From assembly GCF_001514195.1 (NCBI RefSeq), contig NZ_KQ948741.1, forward strand, positions 1-64,000: a stretch of 64,000 nucleotides of DNA, given 5' to 3'. A model generated the notes under the pieces. The model was not told the origin of the DNA and did not search any database. It saw nothing but the letters and a program-made list of their open reading frames with translations. The translations under genes and the position numbers were made by a program. Shown here piece by piece: positions 57,266 to 64,000 of this stretch (its first letter is position 1; each line of letters begins with the position of its first letter). The DNA is from Streptomyces griseorubiginosus. GTDB lineage: Bacteria; Actinomycetota; Actinomycetes; Streptomycetales; Streptomycetaceae.

Positions 57266-58554
57266 CCGTGGCCGACAACCCGTACCCGAGCCTCGGCTGG
57301 AACCCGGTCCCCGGCATCCCCGAGCAGGTCACCGCGCTCCACCGCAAGGTGAAGTCCGCCGCGGACACCCTCAACAACTGCCACCGTCAGATCGAGTACC
57401 TGCTCGGCGCGAGCTCCGGCTGGCAGGGCGACGCGGCGAGCGCCTTCCGGGACACGCTGGACGGCGACCTCAAGACCGCCATGAGGAACGCCGGTCAGTC
57501 CCTCGACAAGGCGGCCGCGGCGCTCAGCACCTGGCAGGGCGACCTGACCTCGCACCGCGACCTGGCCAAGAAGTACGACGACGCCGCCCGCGACAACAAG
57601 GCCGACGCCGACAAGGCGCAGACCCGCTACGACCAGGCCAAGGGCAACCCGGACCTGAAACTCGCCGGCAAGGAGTACCCCAGCCAGGCGGAGGCCGACG
57701 CGGCGACGGCCCGCCTGCGCACCGCCGAACGCGAACTGGACGAGGCCACCACCCACCTCAACAACGCCAACGCCGCCTACAACGACGTCATCACCAAGGC
57801 GAAGGAGCTGGAGGGCACCCACACCGACGCCGCCGAGGCCGTCGCCCGCAGCCTCGACGAGGCCGACGACAAGCTGGCCCCCAAGGAACCGGGCTGGTTC
57901 GACAAGGCCCTCAGCGCGATCGGCGAGGGCCTCAAGGCGGTCGGCGAGTTCCTGGTGGAGCACGCGGGGACGATCGGGGCGATCGCGGGGTTGCTGGCGC
58001 TGCTGCCTACGCCGTTGGCGCCGGTCTTTCTCGGCATCGCGGTCGCGGCGAGCGCCGTGTCCATGGCCAAGAACCTGTCCAGTGAGGACTTCCGGGACTC
58101 GCTGATGGGCGAGTACGGCCTCAAGGAAGGCGTGTTCGCCTGGGCCTCCGTGGCGGGAGACACCCTCGGCATGGTGCCCGGCGTCGGTGCCCTCGCCAGG
58201 GCCGGCAGCGAGGCGGGTCTCGCGGTGGCGGTCGCCCGTGAGGGCGGCGAGGCCCTGTCGCTGGGCTCGCGGCTGGGTGCGTTCGGCAAGGAGATCGTGC
58301 CCGCCTTCAGCTACAAGGCTCTCGACGTGGCGACGTCACCCCAGACCGGAGCGCTCCAGTACGCCATCAACGGCGTCAACGTGGCGGCGAACATGGCGTC
58401 GTCCATGGAAAGCCTGGGTGTGTTCCCGAAGAACGGCCTCGGGCACGACGCCTCCGAGTTCACGAAGGGCGCGGCCGCCTCCACCGGCCTGAAGGGCGGA
58501 ACGGCCGAGCTCATCAAGGACTTCGGCGAACTGATGAGCGGGGTCCGCCTGTGA
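57262..58554 (+). CDS. WXG-motif T7SS-associated protein, 430 aa
   Basis: A probable type VII-secreted protein. The N-terminal helical hairpin (about 20-110) contains SSGWQGDAASAF, with a true WXG at 54-56. A long coiled-coil segment (110-215) is rich in Asp/Lys/Ala (DKAQTRYDQAKG, AERELDEATTHLNNANAA). A hydrophobic stretch (about 233-270, GAIAGLLALLPTPLAPVFLG) could insert in membranes. The C-terminal 150 residues have amphipathic helices and no toxin or nuclease motif I recognise. Start GTG 57262 overlaps the WXG100 stop. Together with the three neighbours this is a compact four-gene unit. Confidence 0.8.
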   Translation: MTVADNPYPSLGWNPVPGIPEQVTALHRKVKSAADTLNNCHRQIEYLLGASSGWQGDAASAFRDTLDGDLKTAMRNAGQSLDKAAAALSTWQGDLTSHRDLAKKYDDAARDNKADADKAQTRYDQAKGNPDLKLAGKEYPSQAEADAATARLRTAERELDEATTHLNNANAAYNDVITKAKELEGTHTDAAEAVARSLDEADDKLAPKEPGWFDKALSAIGEGLKAVGEFLVEHAGTIGAIAGLLALLPTPLAPVFLGIAVAASAVSMAKNLSSEDFRDSLMGEYGLKEGVFAWASVAGDTLGMVPGVGALARAGSEAGLAVAVAREGGEALSLGSRLGAFGKEIVPAFSYKALDVATSPQTGALQYAINGVNVAANMASSMESLGVFPKNGLGHDASEFTKGAAASTGLKGGTAELIKDFGELMSGVRL

Positions 58555-59246
58555 ACGCGTTGCTCGACCAGAGGGAGAAGCCGAAGCCGGAGTTCTGGTA
58601 CGGGCTTCCCTACGGGTATGCCCAGGTGGACCTCCAGCCGTCGCCCGAGGGCATCCAGGAGGTGGCCCGGCAGCTCAGCGCACTTCCCGACGACCTTCGC
58701 GACCGGGCGGACCAGGTGTTCCGGCTGTACGCCGTCGTCCTGACGATGCTGCGGAGCCAGGACGTCATGGGGTGCGCGCTCGGCATGCACCCGGACGAAC
58801 AGGGCGGGGCCTCGCTGTCCGTCCTGACGGTCTCGACCGTCGCGGCCTCGGGGGCGAATCCCGCCGCCGTGCTGCTCCAGATGCTGGGCACGGGCCCGGA
58901 CAACGGCATCGTGCCCGTGGAACTGCCCGTGGGCACCGGATACCTGCTGGAGACGGAACGCACCACGCTCGCGCCGACCGCTCCGCCCGAGGGACAGGAC
59001 GAGCCCGCGCAGGGGACCGTCTGGCAGGGCACGGTGGCCATCCCGGTCGCCCGTACCTCGTCGATCGTCACCGTGCAGCTGGTCACCCCTGCGGTGGAGC
59101 TGGCCGACGACTACCGCGGCGTGCTGCTCGGCGTCGCCCGGACGGTGACGTTCGACGACCCGGCCGCGCAAGGCAGCGTGGACAACGGCTCCGACTCGGC
59201 CTCGGGTTCGGGTACAGGGGCAGACGAAAGGAGCCCGTTCGGATGA
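58551..59246 (+). CDS. Hypothetical soluble protein of the WXG operon
   Basis: A 231-residue protein with no signal peptide and no TM helix, that I do not recognise. It begins MNALLDQREKPKPEFWYGLP and has beta-rich sequence in the second half (IVPVELPVGTGYLL, VQLVTPAVELADDYRGVLL). An acidic, Ser/Gly-rich tail follows (DNGSDSASGSG). The GTG at 58551 overlaps the previous stop (GTGA) and its own stop overlaps the next start (ATGA at 59243), so it is translationally coupled on both sides. By position it may be a dedicated chaperone or immunity factor for the 430-aa protein (inference, not shown). Confidence 0.72.
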   Translation: MNALLDQREKPKPEFWYGLPYGYAQVDLQPSPEGIQEVARQLSALPDDLRDRADQVFRLYAVVLTMLRSQDVMGCALGMHPDEQGGASLSVLTVSTVAASGANPAAVLLQMLGTGPDNGIVPVELPVGTGYLLETERTTLAPTAPPEGQDEPAQGTVWQGTVAIPVARTSSIVTVQLVTPAVELADDYRGVLLGVARTVTFDDPAAQGSVDNGSDSASGSGTGADERSPFG

Positions 59247-59869
59247 CAGTGCCGGAAGAGTGGAAACACGGCCTGGAGTCGGACACCCCGCCCGCGCCGT
59301 ACGCGACGGACGGGACGGACTTCCAGGGCGCGGTGCGCTACCACTACCGCAACGCGCTGAAGAAGTTCCTCAAGTACTTCCCTGTGTTCCTGCTGCTGTG
59401 GGTCCAGATCTTCTTCACCAAGATCGGATATCTGCTTCCGGTGGCCATCGTGGGAATGTTCGGCATGATCTTCACGCTGGTCCTTCTCTACGGCCGCCTC
59501 ACTTCGATCCGCAAGTGCTCGAAGATCTTCCAGACGTACCCCCTGGAATTCCGCACCCCGGTCGAGAAGATCGGCATGGAGTCGACCCACACGCTGTACT
59601 TCCGTCTGGGAGACCAGAAGGGCACCCCCTTCACCCTGCGTGCGAAGGACGCCCTGGGGCGCGGTCGGTGGCCCGTCGGCATCGTCGACGGCGTCTGGTT
59701 CGCGGGGGACGAACCCTTCGGCGGCGCGATGATCGTGCCGGGCGGCGGCGAACTCCTCCTGCTCCAGCCCAGGGACTGGAGGGAGAGGGAAGAGGACCGC
59801 AACACGGCCGGACCGGAACGCATCGAGAAGGCGAAAAGGGCAGGCATCAAGGGCCCGTTCCGCCTCTGA
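59243..59869 (+). CDS. Two-TM membrane protein of the WXG operon
   Basis: A 208-residue membrane protein. Two adjacent hydrophobic helices, about 44-64 (FPVFLLLWVQIFFTKIGYLL) and 66-85 (VAIVGMFGMIFTLVLLYG), follow a short cytoplasmic N-terminus. The C-terminal 120 residues contain TLYFRLGDQKGTPFTLRAKD and a PVGIVDGVWFAGDE segment and end with a very charged stretch (WREREEDRNTAG). The ATG at 59243 follows AAAGGAG. It is the last gene of the operon and could be a receptor, immunity protein or channel for the WXG products; none is demonstrated. Confidence 0.75.
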   Translation: MTVPEEWKHGLESDTPPAPYATDGTDFQGAVRYHYRNALKKFLKYFPVFLLLWVQIFFTKIGYLLPVAIVGMFGMIFTLVLLYGRLTSIRKCSKIFQTYPLEFRTPVEKIGMESTHTLYFRLGDQKGTPFTLRAKDALGRGRWPVGIVDGVWFAGDEPFGGAMIVPGGGELLLLQPRDWREREEDRNTAGPERIEKAKRAGIKGPFRL

Positions 59870-59892
59870 CCCACCCGGCGGCCTGGCCTCGC

Positions 59893-60567
59893 TCAGTTCT
59901 GGTCGCCGGGCCCGGCCAGCTGGGCGGCGGCCAGGGCCATGTGGCTCCGCAGCACTTCCAGCGCGCCGGCCTCGTCGCCGCGTTCGACGGCGTCGACGAT
60001 CGGTTCGTGGCGCGCGGCGGACATGGGCAGTCGGCGTCGTTCGTCGCCGACGCTCATCACGGTCACCCGGATCGGGCCTTCCAGGTGTCGCCATGTCCTG
60101 ACCAGCATGGAGTTGCCGGACAGCTCGCACAGCAGGAGGTGGAAGGCCAGGTCGGCCTCCACCTGGGCGGCGAAGTCGCCCGCGGCCCGGTCGAGCCGGA
60201 TCAGTGCCTGCCGGAGTTCCTCGACCGCCTGCTCCCGTCCGGCGGAGGCGATCACTCCGGCGACGGCCAGACCCTCCAGCGCGGCCCGGACCTCGTACAG
60301 CTCGCGCACCTCGGTCGGCGAGAGCCGGTGCACCTGGAGCATGCCCCGTGCGGCGGGGACCAGCAGACCCTCCTGCTGAAGGTGCCGCAGCGCCTCACGG
60401 ACCGTGCCCCGGCTGATGCCGAGCCGACCGGCCAGCTCGACCTCGCCCAGATGATCACCGGGCCGGTACTGCCCTGCCAGGATCGCGGTCCGCAGTGCGT
60501 GCAGGGCCCGTTCCCGCAGGGTGCTGCGATCCAGGCTGGACAGGGTTTCCGGGGCCATGGGGGTCAC
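59893..60567 (-). CDS. GntR/FadR-family regulator (copy 1)
   Basis: A 224-residue GntR regulator of the FadR/VanR subgroup. Winged helix (about 12-75): LRTAILAGQYRPGDHLGEVE then LGISRGTVREALRHLQQEG. The all-helical FCD domain (85-215) contains VEADLAFHLLLCELSGN, whose Asp and His ligands may bind metal or carboxylate effectors. It is close kin (about half identical by eye) to the gene at 60754. Its promoter region carries GTCAACAGTC (minus strand, 60614-60623), also found in the operator of the MHS transporter gene. The start may instead be ATG 60558. Confidence 0.88.
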   Translation of the reverse strand: MTPMAPETLSSLDRSTLRERALHALRTAILAGQYRPGDHLGEVELAGRLGISRGTVREALRHLQQEGLLVPAARGMLQVHRLSPTEVRELYEVRAALEGLAVAGVIASAGREQAVEELRQALIRLDRAAGDFAAQVEADLAFHLLLCELSGNSMLVRTWRHLEGPIRVTVMSVGDERRRLPMSAARHEPIVDAVERGDEAGALEVLRSHMALAAAQLAGPGDQN

Positions 60568-60613
60568 CGTTCCTCGTCGGTGCGGACAGGGTAGCTGACG
60601 ACGGTCGGCTGAT

Positions 60614-60623
60614 GACTGTTGAC
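60614..60623 (-). promoter_or_regulatory. Half-site GTCAACAGTC upstream of GntR copy 1
   Basis: The same decamer lies at 61567-61576 within the transporter operator. This links both regulator and transporter to one FadR-type protein. Confidence 0.5.
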
Positions 60624-60653
60624 ACTCGGCCGGCCCCCAGGGCCTCCGCCCGT

Positions 60654-60746
60654 CCCGGCTAGGCCGGTCTTGCCGTCCCGCCGTCCCGGCTCGGCCGGTC
60701 TTGCCGCCTTGCCCTCCCGGCTCGGCCGGTCTCGCCGTCCCCGCTC
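60654..60746 (-). repeat. 31-bp minisatellite, three copies
   Basis: Units start at 60654, 60685 and 60716, each with cccggct(a/c)ggccggtct. The block ends eight bases before the stop side of the second GntR gene and fills the gap to the first. Confidence 0.8.
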
Positions 60747-60753
60747 AGGCGGC

Positions 60754-61443
60754 TCAGTCGGCCTCGCGGGAGTCCTCGTCCCCGATGCCCAACCGCTCGA
60801 CCGCCGAGGTCATGTGCGTGTGCAGGATCTCCTGGGCCGCCGCCGCGTCCCCGCGCGCGATCGCGTCGGCGATGGGCGCATGGGAGGGCGCGGACATCGC
60901 CGCGTCGCGGCGGTCGCCTGCGGCGCTCATGATGACCACCCGCATGGGACCCTCGAGTTGGCGCCAGGTCCTGAGGAGGACCGAGTTCCCGGACAGCTCG
61001 CACAGCAGCTGGTGGAAACCGAGATCCGCCTCGACCGTCGCCGCCAGGTCCGCGCCGGAGGTGAAGGCGTCCCGGAGCCTGTCCAGCGCCGCGCGCAGGG
61101 CCTCGGCCGCTTCCTGCCTGCGGGAGGACGCGATGATCTGCGCCACCGCGAGCCCCTCCAGCGCCTCGCGGACCTCGAAGAGTTCCCGCACCTCCGTCGG
61201 CGTCAGCCGGGACACCCGCAGCATGCCGCGGGCTCCCGCGGTGACGAGCCCCTCCTGCTGGAGATGGCGCAGCGCCTCCCGTACCGTGCCGCGGCTCACC
61301 GACAGGTGCTCGGCGATCTCCACTTCCCCGAGGTGGTCGCCGGGGCCGTACTGGCCGGTGGTGATGGCCGTCCGCAGGGCCACGAGCGCCTGCTCCCGAA
61401 GGGTCTTGGAGCGGGTGAGACCGGAAAGCGCCTGACCGGGCAC
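60754..61443 (-). CDS. GntR/FadR-family regulator (copy 2)
   Basis: A 229-residue FadR-type regulator, paralogous to the gene at 59893. The helix-turn-helix has LSVSRGTVREALRHLQQEG, nearly identical to copy 1, and the FCD domain has VEADLGFHQLLCELSGNSV. The GTG at 61443 has AAGGAGG eight bases upstream; the ATG 24 bases further up (61467) has none. It is divergent from the MHS transporter at 61627, and the perfect inverted repeat at 61549-61583 between them is the probable binding site. A tandem duplication of regulators with similar recognition helices suggests overlapping operators or division of signal sensing. Confidence 0.9.
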   Translation of the reverse strand: MPGQALSGLTRSKTLREQALVALRTAITTGQYGPGDHLGEVEIAEHLSVSRGTVREALRHLQQEGLVTAGARGMLRVSRLTPTEVRELFEVREALEGLAVAQIIASSRRQEAAEALRAALDRLRDAFTSGADLAATVEADLGFHQLLCELSGNSVLLRTWRQLEGPMRVVIMSAAGDRRDAAMSAPSHAPIADAIARGDAAAAQEILHTHMTSAVERLGIGDEDSREAD

Positions 61444-61518
61444 GGTCGAACCCTCCTTCGACGGCATGAGCGGTCATCTTAGCCAATCGGCGATTTGCGA
61501 AGACCTGTGTCGTACGGG

Positions 61519-61547
61519 TTGACACGCTCTCTCCGCCCCCGCAGCAT
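61519..61547 (+). promoter_or_regulatory. Promoter candidate for the MHS transporter operon
   Basis: TTGACA (61519-61524), 17-bp spacer, then CAGCAT (61542-61547), a weak -10. The operator begins two bases later, so a repressor would overlap the start point. Confidence 0.45.
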
Positions 61548-61548
61548 C

Positions 61549-61583
61549 AACTCTCGACTGTTAACAGTCAACAGTCGAGAGTT
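61549..61583. promoter_or_regulatory. Perfect 14-7-14 inverted-repeat operator
   Basis: aactctcgactgtt (61549-61562) and aacagtcgagagtt (61570-61583) are exact inverse copies around aacagtc. The centre also makes the palindrome gactgttaacagtc (61556-61569). FadR/GntR proteins bind such sites. Position directly downstream of the promoter suggests repression of the transporter-transketolase operon. Confidence 0.85.
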
Positions 61584-61626
61584 CAGCCCGGGTCCGCTGA
61601 CCCGTCCACGATCAAGGAGGATCGGC

Positions 61627-62979
61627 ATGGCTGAGTCCAAGGCGCCGCACCAGGCGGCACAGGGATCGCCCGAGCGGCTGAGGGTCGCCGTGGGGTGCGG
61701 AGTCGGCGCCACCATCGAGACGTACGACTTCATCGGCTTCGGGACCGCCGCGGCCCTGTACTTCGGCGACGTCTTCTTCCCCGACTCCGACCCCCTGTCG
61801 GCCACCCTCCTGTCCTTCGCGACCCTCGGCATCGGCTTCGCCGCACGGCCCCTGGGCGGCATCGTCGCCGGCCACCTCGGGGACCGCATCGGACGCAAGC
61901 CCGTCCTGGTCGGTTCGCTGCTGCTGATGGGCGTGGCGACCGTGCTCATCGGCTGCCTGCCCACCTACCAGATGGTCGGGGTCTGGGCGCCGATCCTGCT
62001 GGTGGCCGTCCGCGTGATCCAGGGACTCGCCTTCGGCGCCGAGTGGGGCGGCGCCATCCTGATGACCTTCGAGCACGCCCCGTGGAAACGGCGCGGCCTG
62101 TACACGGGCATCACCCAGGCCGGCTTCCCGGTCGGACTGCTGCTCGCCAACCTCGCCTTCCTCCTCAGTCGGCACACCCTGGACGACAACTGGGCCTGGC
62201 GCGTGCCCTTCCTGCTCAGTGCGGTCCTGATCGCCGTGGGCATCCTCATCCGGCTCAAGATCGACGAGTCGCCCCAGTTCGAGGAGCTCAAGGAGTCCGG
62301 CGAGGTCGTCAGGAACCCCCTGGTGTCGGTGCTCCGGGACGACTGGCGCAACGTCCTGCGGGCCTTCTGCCTGCGCATCACGGAGACCGCGGGGTACGCC
62401 GTCTCGGTCACCTTCGTCCTGTCCTACCTGAGCGACGACGACGCCCCCCACGCCTCCAGTACGACCACCCTGACCGCCCTCGTCACGGCCGCCGCCCTCG
62501 GTATCGCCGCCACCACGCTGTGGGCCCGGCTGTCGGACCGGGTCGGCCGCCGACCGGTCTACCTCTTCGGCTGCGCCGTGAGCGTCGTCTGGGGCGTCCC
62601 GCTCTTCCTGCTCGTCAACACGGAGACGGCGGCGCTCATCACGGTCGCCTTCGTGATCAGCTACGCCGTCTGCCAGAACTCCCTCGCCGGCGTCCAAGGC
62701 GCCTGGTTCTGCGAGCTGTTCGCCACCAGGACCCGCACGGCGGGCACGTCCCTGGCCTACCAGCTGTCCGCGGTCGTCTCCGGGTTCACCCCCATGATCG
62801 CCACCGCCCTCTACTCCGGTACCGGATGGATCGGACCCGCGCTGCTCTTCAGCGGCTACGGCGTACTCGGCCTCGTGGCGACGCTGGTGACGCGCGAGAC
62901 CTGGGGCCCCGACGAGCGCAGCGAAGCCGACCGGGCCCTGAGGGCGACGGCGGAGCCGGCACTGCCGGCCGCCCACTGA
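61627..62979 (+). CDS. MHS-family MFS metabolite symporter
   Basis: A 450-residue, 12-TM major facilitator of the metabolite:H+ symporter family (shikimate, citrate or alpha-ketoglutarate type). Family marks: GCGVGATIETYDFIGFGTAA near residue 22, GGIVAGHLGDRIGRKPVL in loop 2-3 (GxxxDRxGR motif) near 80, and LIRLKIDESPQF near 210. The ATG at 61627 has AAGGAGG; upstream in-frame starts lie in the operator. It probably imports an organic acid or sugar acid whose breakdown uses the next genes. Transport substrate unknown. Confidence 0.9.
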   Translation: MAESKAPHQAAQGSPERLRVAVGCGVGATIETYDFIGFGTAAALYFGDVFFPDSDPLSATLLSFATLGIGFAARPLGGIVAGHLGDRIGRKPVLVGSLLLMGVATVLIGCLPTYQMVGVWAPILLVAVRVIQGLAFGAEWGGAILMTFEHAPWKRRGLYTGITQAGFPVGLLLANLAFLLSRHTLDDNWAWRVPFLLSAVLIAVGILIRLKIDESPQFEELKESGEVVRNPLVSVLRDDWRNVLRAFCLRITETAGYAVSVTFVLSYLSDDDAPHASSTTTLTALVTAAALGIAATTLWARLSDRVGRRPVYLFGCAVSVVWGVPLFLLVNTETAALITVAFVISYAVCQNSLAGVQGAWFCELFATRTRTAGTSLAYQLSAVVSGFTPMIATALYSGTGWIGPALLFSGYGVLGLVATLVTRETWGPDERSEADRALRATAEPALPAAH

Positions 62980-63032
62980 CCACCGGCCACACAACCCAGG
63001 TCACCCCACCCCAAGAGACGAGGATCCACGTG

Positions 63033-63935
63033 ATGTCCACTCAGGCGTTCGCCACCGCGGCGCCGTCCACCGACCGCCTCACCGCCCTGGAGGACTCCGC
63101 CTACCGCATCCGCATGCACGCCCTGGACATGGGGGAGACCCAGGGGCAGGGGTACATCGGGCAGGCCCTCGGCGTGGCCGACCTGCTGGCCGTCGTCTAC
63201 AAGGACGTCCTCAACCACCGTCCCGACGACCCGGAGTGGCCGGGGCGCGACAGGTTCCTGCTGTCGATCGGCCACTACGCCATCGCCCTGTACGCGGCGC
63301 TCGCCGAGGCCGGCGTGCTCGACGTCGCCGAACTCGCCACCTACGGCAGCGACGACTCACGTCTTCCCATGTCGGGCATGGCCTCGTACACCCCCGGCAT
63401 GGAGATCTCCGGCGGCTCCCTGGGACACGGCCTGGGCGTGGCCGCCGGCATGGCGCTCGGCCTGCGCCACCAGGGCAGCGGCGCCCGCGTGTACAACCTG
63501 CTCTCGGACGGCGAACTGGACGAGGGCTCCACCTGGGAGGCGGCGCTCGCCTGCGCCCACCACGGCCTGGACAACGTCACCGCCCTCGTCGACGTCAACG
63601 CCCTCCAGGCGGACGGCCCGACGAAGGGCGTGCTGCGCACCGAGCCGGTCACCGCCAAGTGGGAGGCGTTCGGCTGGCACGCGATCCGCGTGGACGGCAA
63701 CGACATCGGTGCCCTCGTCGCCGCCTTCGACAGCCTGCGCGGCCATCGTGGCTCGCCCGCCGTCCTCATCTGCGACACCCGCATCGGGTGCGGTGTGCCG
63801 ATGCTGGAGACGCGGGAGAAAGCGCACTTCATGCGGGTCGAGGAGCACGAATGGCAGCTCGCCCGAAAGCAGTTGACGGACCGTCACAACCGTGGGTCCG
63901 CCGGTTCCGCATCCGTCGGCTCCCAGGGAAAGTGA
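63033..63935 (+). CDS. Transketolase, N-terminal subunit
   Basis: A 300-residue split-transketolase alpha subunit that binds the pyrophosphate of thiamine diphosphate. Key segments are SIGHYAIALYAALAEAG near residue 80, GSLGHGLGVAAGMALGLR near 130, and the ThDP/Mg motif SDGELDEGSTWEA (GDG-like, with Ser for the first Gly) followed by LVDVNALQADG. The second subunit starts 10 bp downstream. Split transketolases often belong to catabolic clusters (for example apulose-4-phosphate transketolase AptA/AptB) rather than the housekeeping pentose phosphate pathway. Start ATG 63033 or GTG 63030. It follows the MHS transporter by 53 bp. Confidence 0.9.
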   Translation: MSTQAFATAAPSTDRLTALEDSAYRIRMHALDMGETQGQGYIGQALGVADLLAVVYKDVLNHRPDDPEWPGRDRFLLSIGHYAIALYAALAEAGVLDVAELATYGSDDSRLPMSGMASYTPGMEISGGSLGHGLGVAAGMALGLRHQGSGARVYNLLSDGELDEGSTWEAALACAHHGLDNVTALVDVNALQADGPTKGVLRTEPVTAKWEAFGWHAIRVDGNDIGALVAAFDSLRGHRGSPAVLICDTRIGCGVPMLETREKAHFMRVEEHEWQLARKQLTDRHNRGSAGSASVGSQGK

Positions 63936-63945
63936 CCCGATTCCG

Positions 63946-64000
63946 ATGAACACCTCCACCCCGACCCAGGCCCCGCAGCGCAGGCTCACCACCTCCGCGA
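63946..64000 (+). CDS. Transketolase C-terminal subunit (partial)
   Basis: Only the first 18 codons are inside the window: MNTSTPTQAPQRRLTTSA. The ATG at 63946 lies 10 bp beyond the N-terminal subunit stop. The position and the LTTSA-like beginning, where C-terminal transketolase subunits start their pyrimidine-binding domain, support the call. The rest runs past the window edge. Confidence 0.6.
   Translation, partial: MNTSTPTQAPQRRLTTSA

Overview
The window looks like chromosomal DNA of a Streptomyces. GC content is very high with strong third-position GC bias, GTG starts are frequent, many genes overlap their neighbour by ATGA or GTGA, and the gene families are typical of that genus: a whiE-type spore-pigment polyketide cluster, SchA/CurD and TcmI proteins, SpoIIE-type phosphatase, CU044_5270, SCO5918 family, WXG100 proteins and a TAP-type secreted peptidase. 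I found no rRNA, tRNA, CRISPR array, insertion sequence or plasmid origin.

Left part (1-29.4 kb). A xylose-type sugar-binding lipoprotein without ABC partners comes first. A NarL-type two-component system (1617-3560) and a CPBP membrane protease follow, with two copies of one 18-bp palindromic element bracketing the kinase-regulator pair. Next come an ECF sigma factor with its CU044_5270 partner, an MhuD-like haem-degrading enzyme, a secreted PL9 pectate lyase with a LacI-type palindrome upstream, a dedicated TrpF (unusual in Streptomyces, where PriA normally does this step), a large secreted transglycosylase-like protein with a golvesin-type C-terminus, a TAP peptidase, an MMPL transporter with an orphan histidine kinase, an inositol-monophosphatase-family enzyme, a TerD-like protein, a GH15 enzyme coupled to an MFS exporter, and a DUF2182/DUF1326 pair.

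Middle (29.4-44.5 kb). An acyltransferase, a CarD/Tudor-like small protein followed by a possible 48-residue ORF whose only well-placed start is ATC, a polysaccharide deacetylase, an ABC-2-like membrane protein, a PAS-GAF-SpoIIE-HATPase signalling protein, a cold-shock/DEAD-box group (SCO5918-like, helicase, CspA, MerR-like), a PAP2 membrane enzyme, a membrane-anchored XRE-like regulator divergent from a DUF4232 lipoprotein, and a TetR repressor divergent from a quinone-oxidoreductase-like gene with a clear operator.

Spore-pigment region (44.6-56.9 kb). On the minus strand the order is FAD hydroxylase (ORFVIII-like), a secreted protein with two GGMHTGGGAL motifs, a class F sortase, SchA/CurD protein (ORFI), cupin (ORFII), KS-alpha, KS-beta, ACP, aromatase/cyclase and TcmI-type cyclase. 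A SAM methyltransferase and a secreted beta-helix protein converge on it from the left, and a frameshifted LysR gene diverges on the right. The sortase and its likely substrate sit inside the pigment cluster.

Right end (56.9-64 kb). A tightly overlapping four-gene type VII-secretion-related operon (WXG100, WXG-fusion protein, acidic soluble protein, two-TM protein) is followed by two paralogous FadR-type GntR regulators, an MHS-family transporter behind a perfect 14-7-14 inverted repeat, and a split transketolase whose second subunit runs off the window.

A pattern that runs through the whole window: short tandem duplications (20-35 bp) recur at or next to the 3' ends of genes (1187, 19215, 32920, 42696, 60654).
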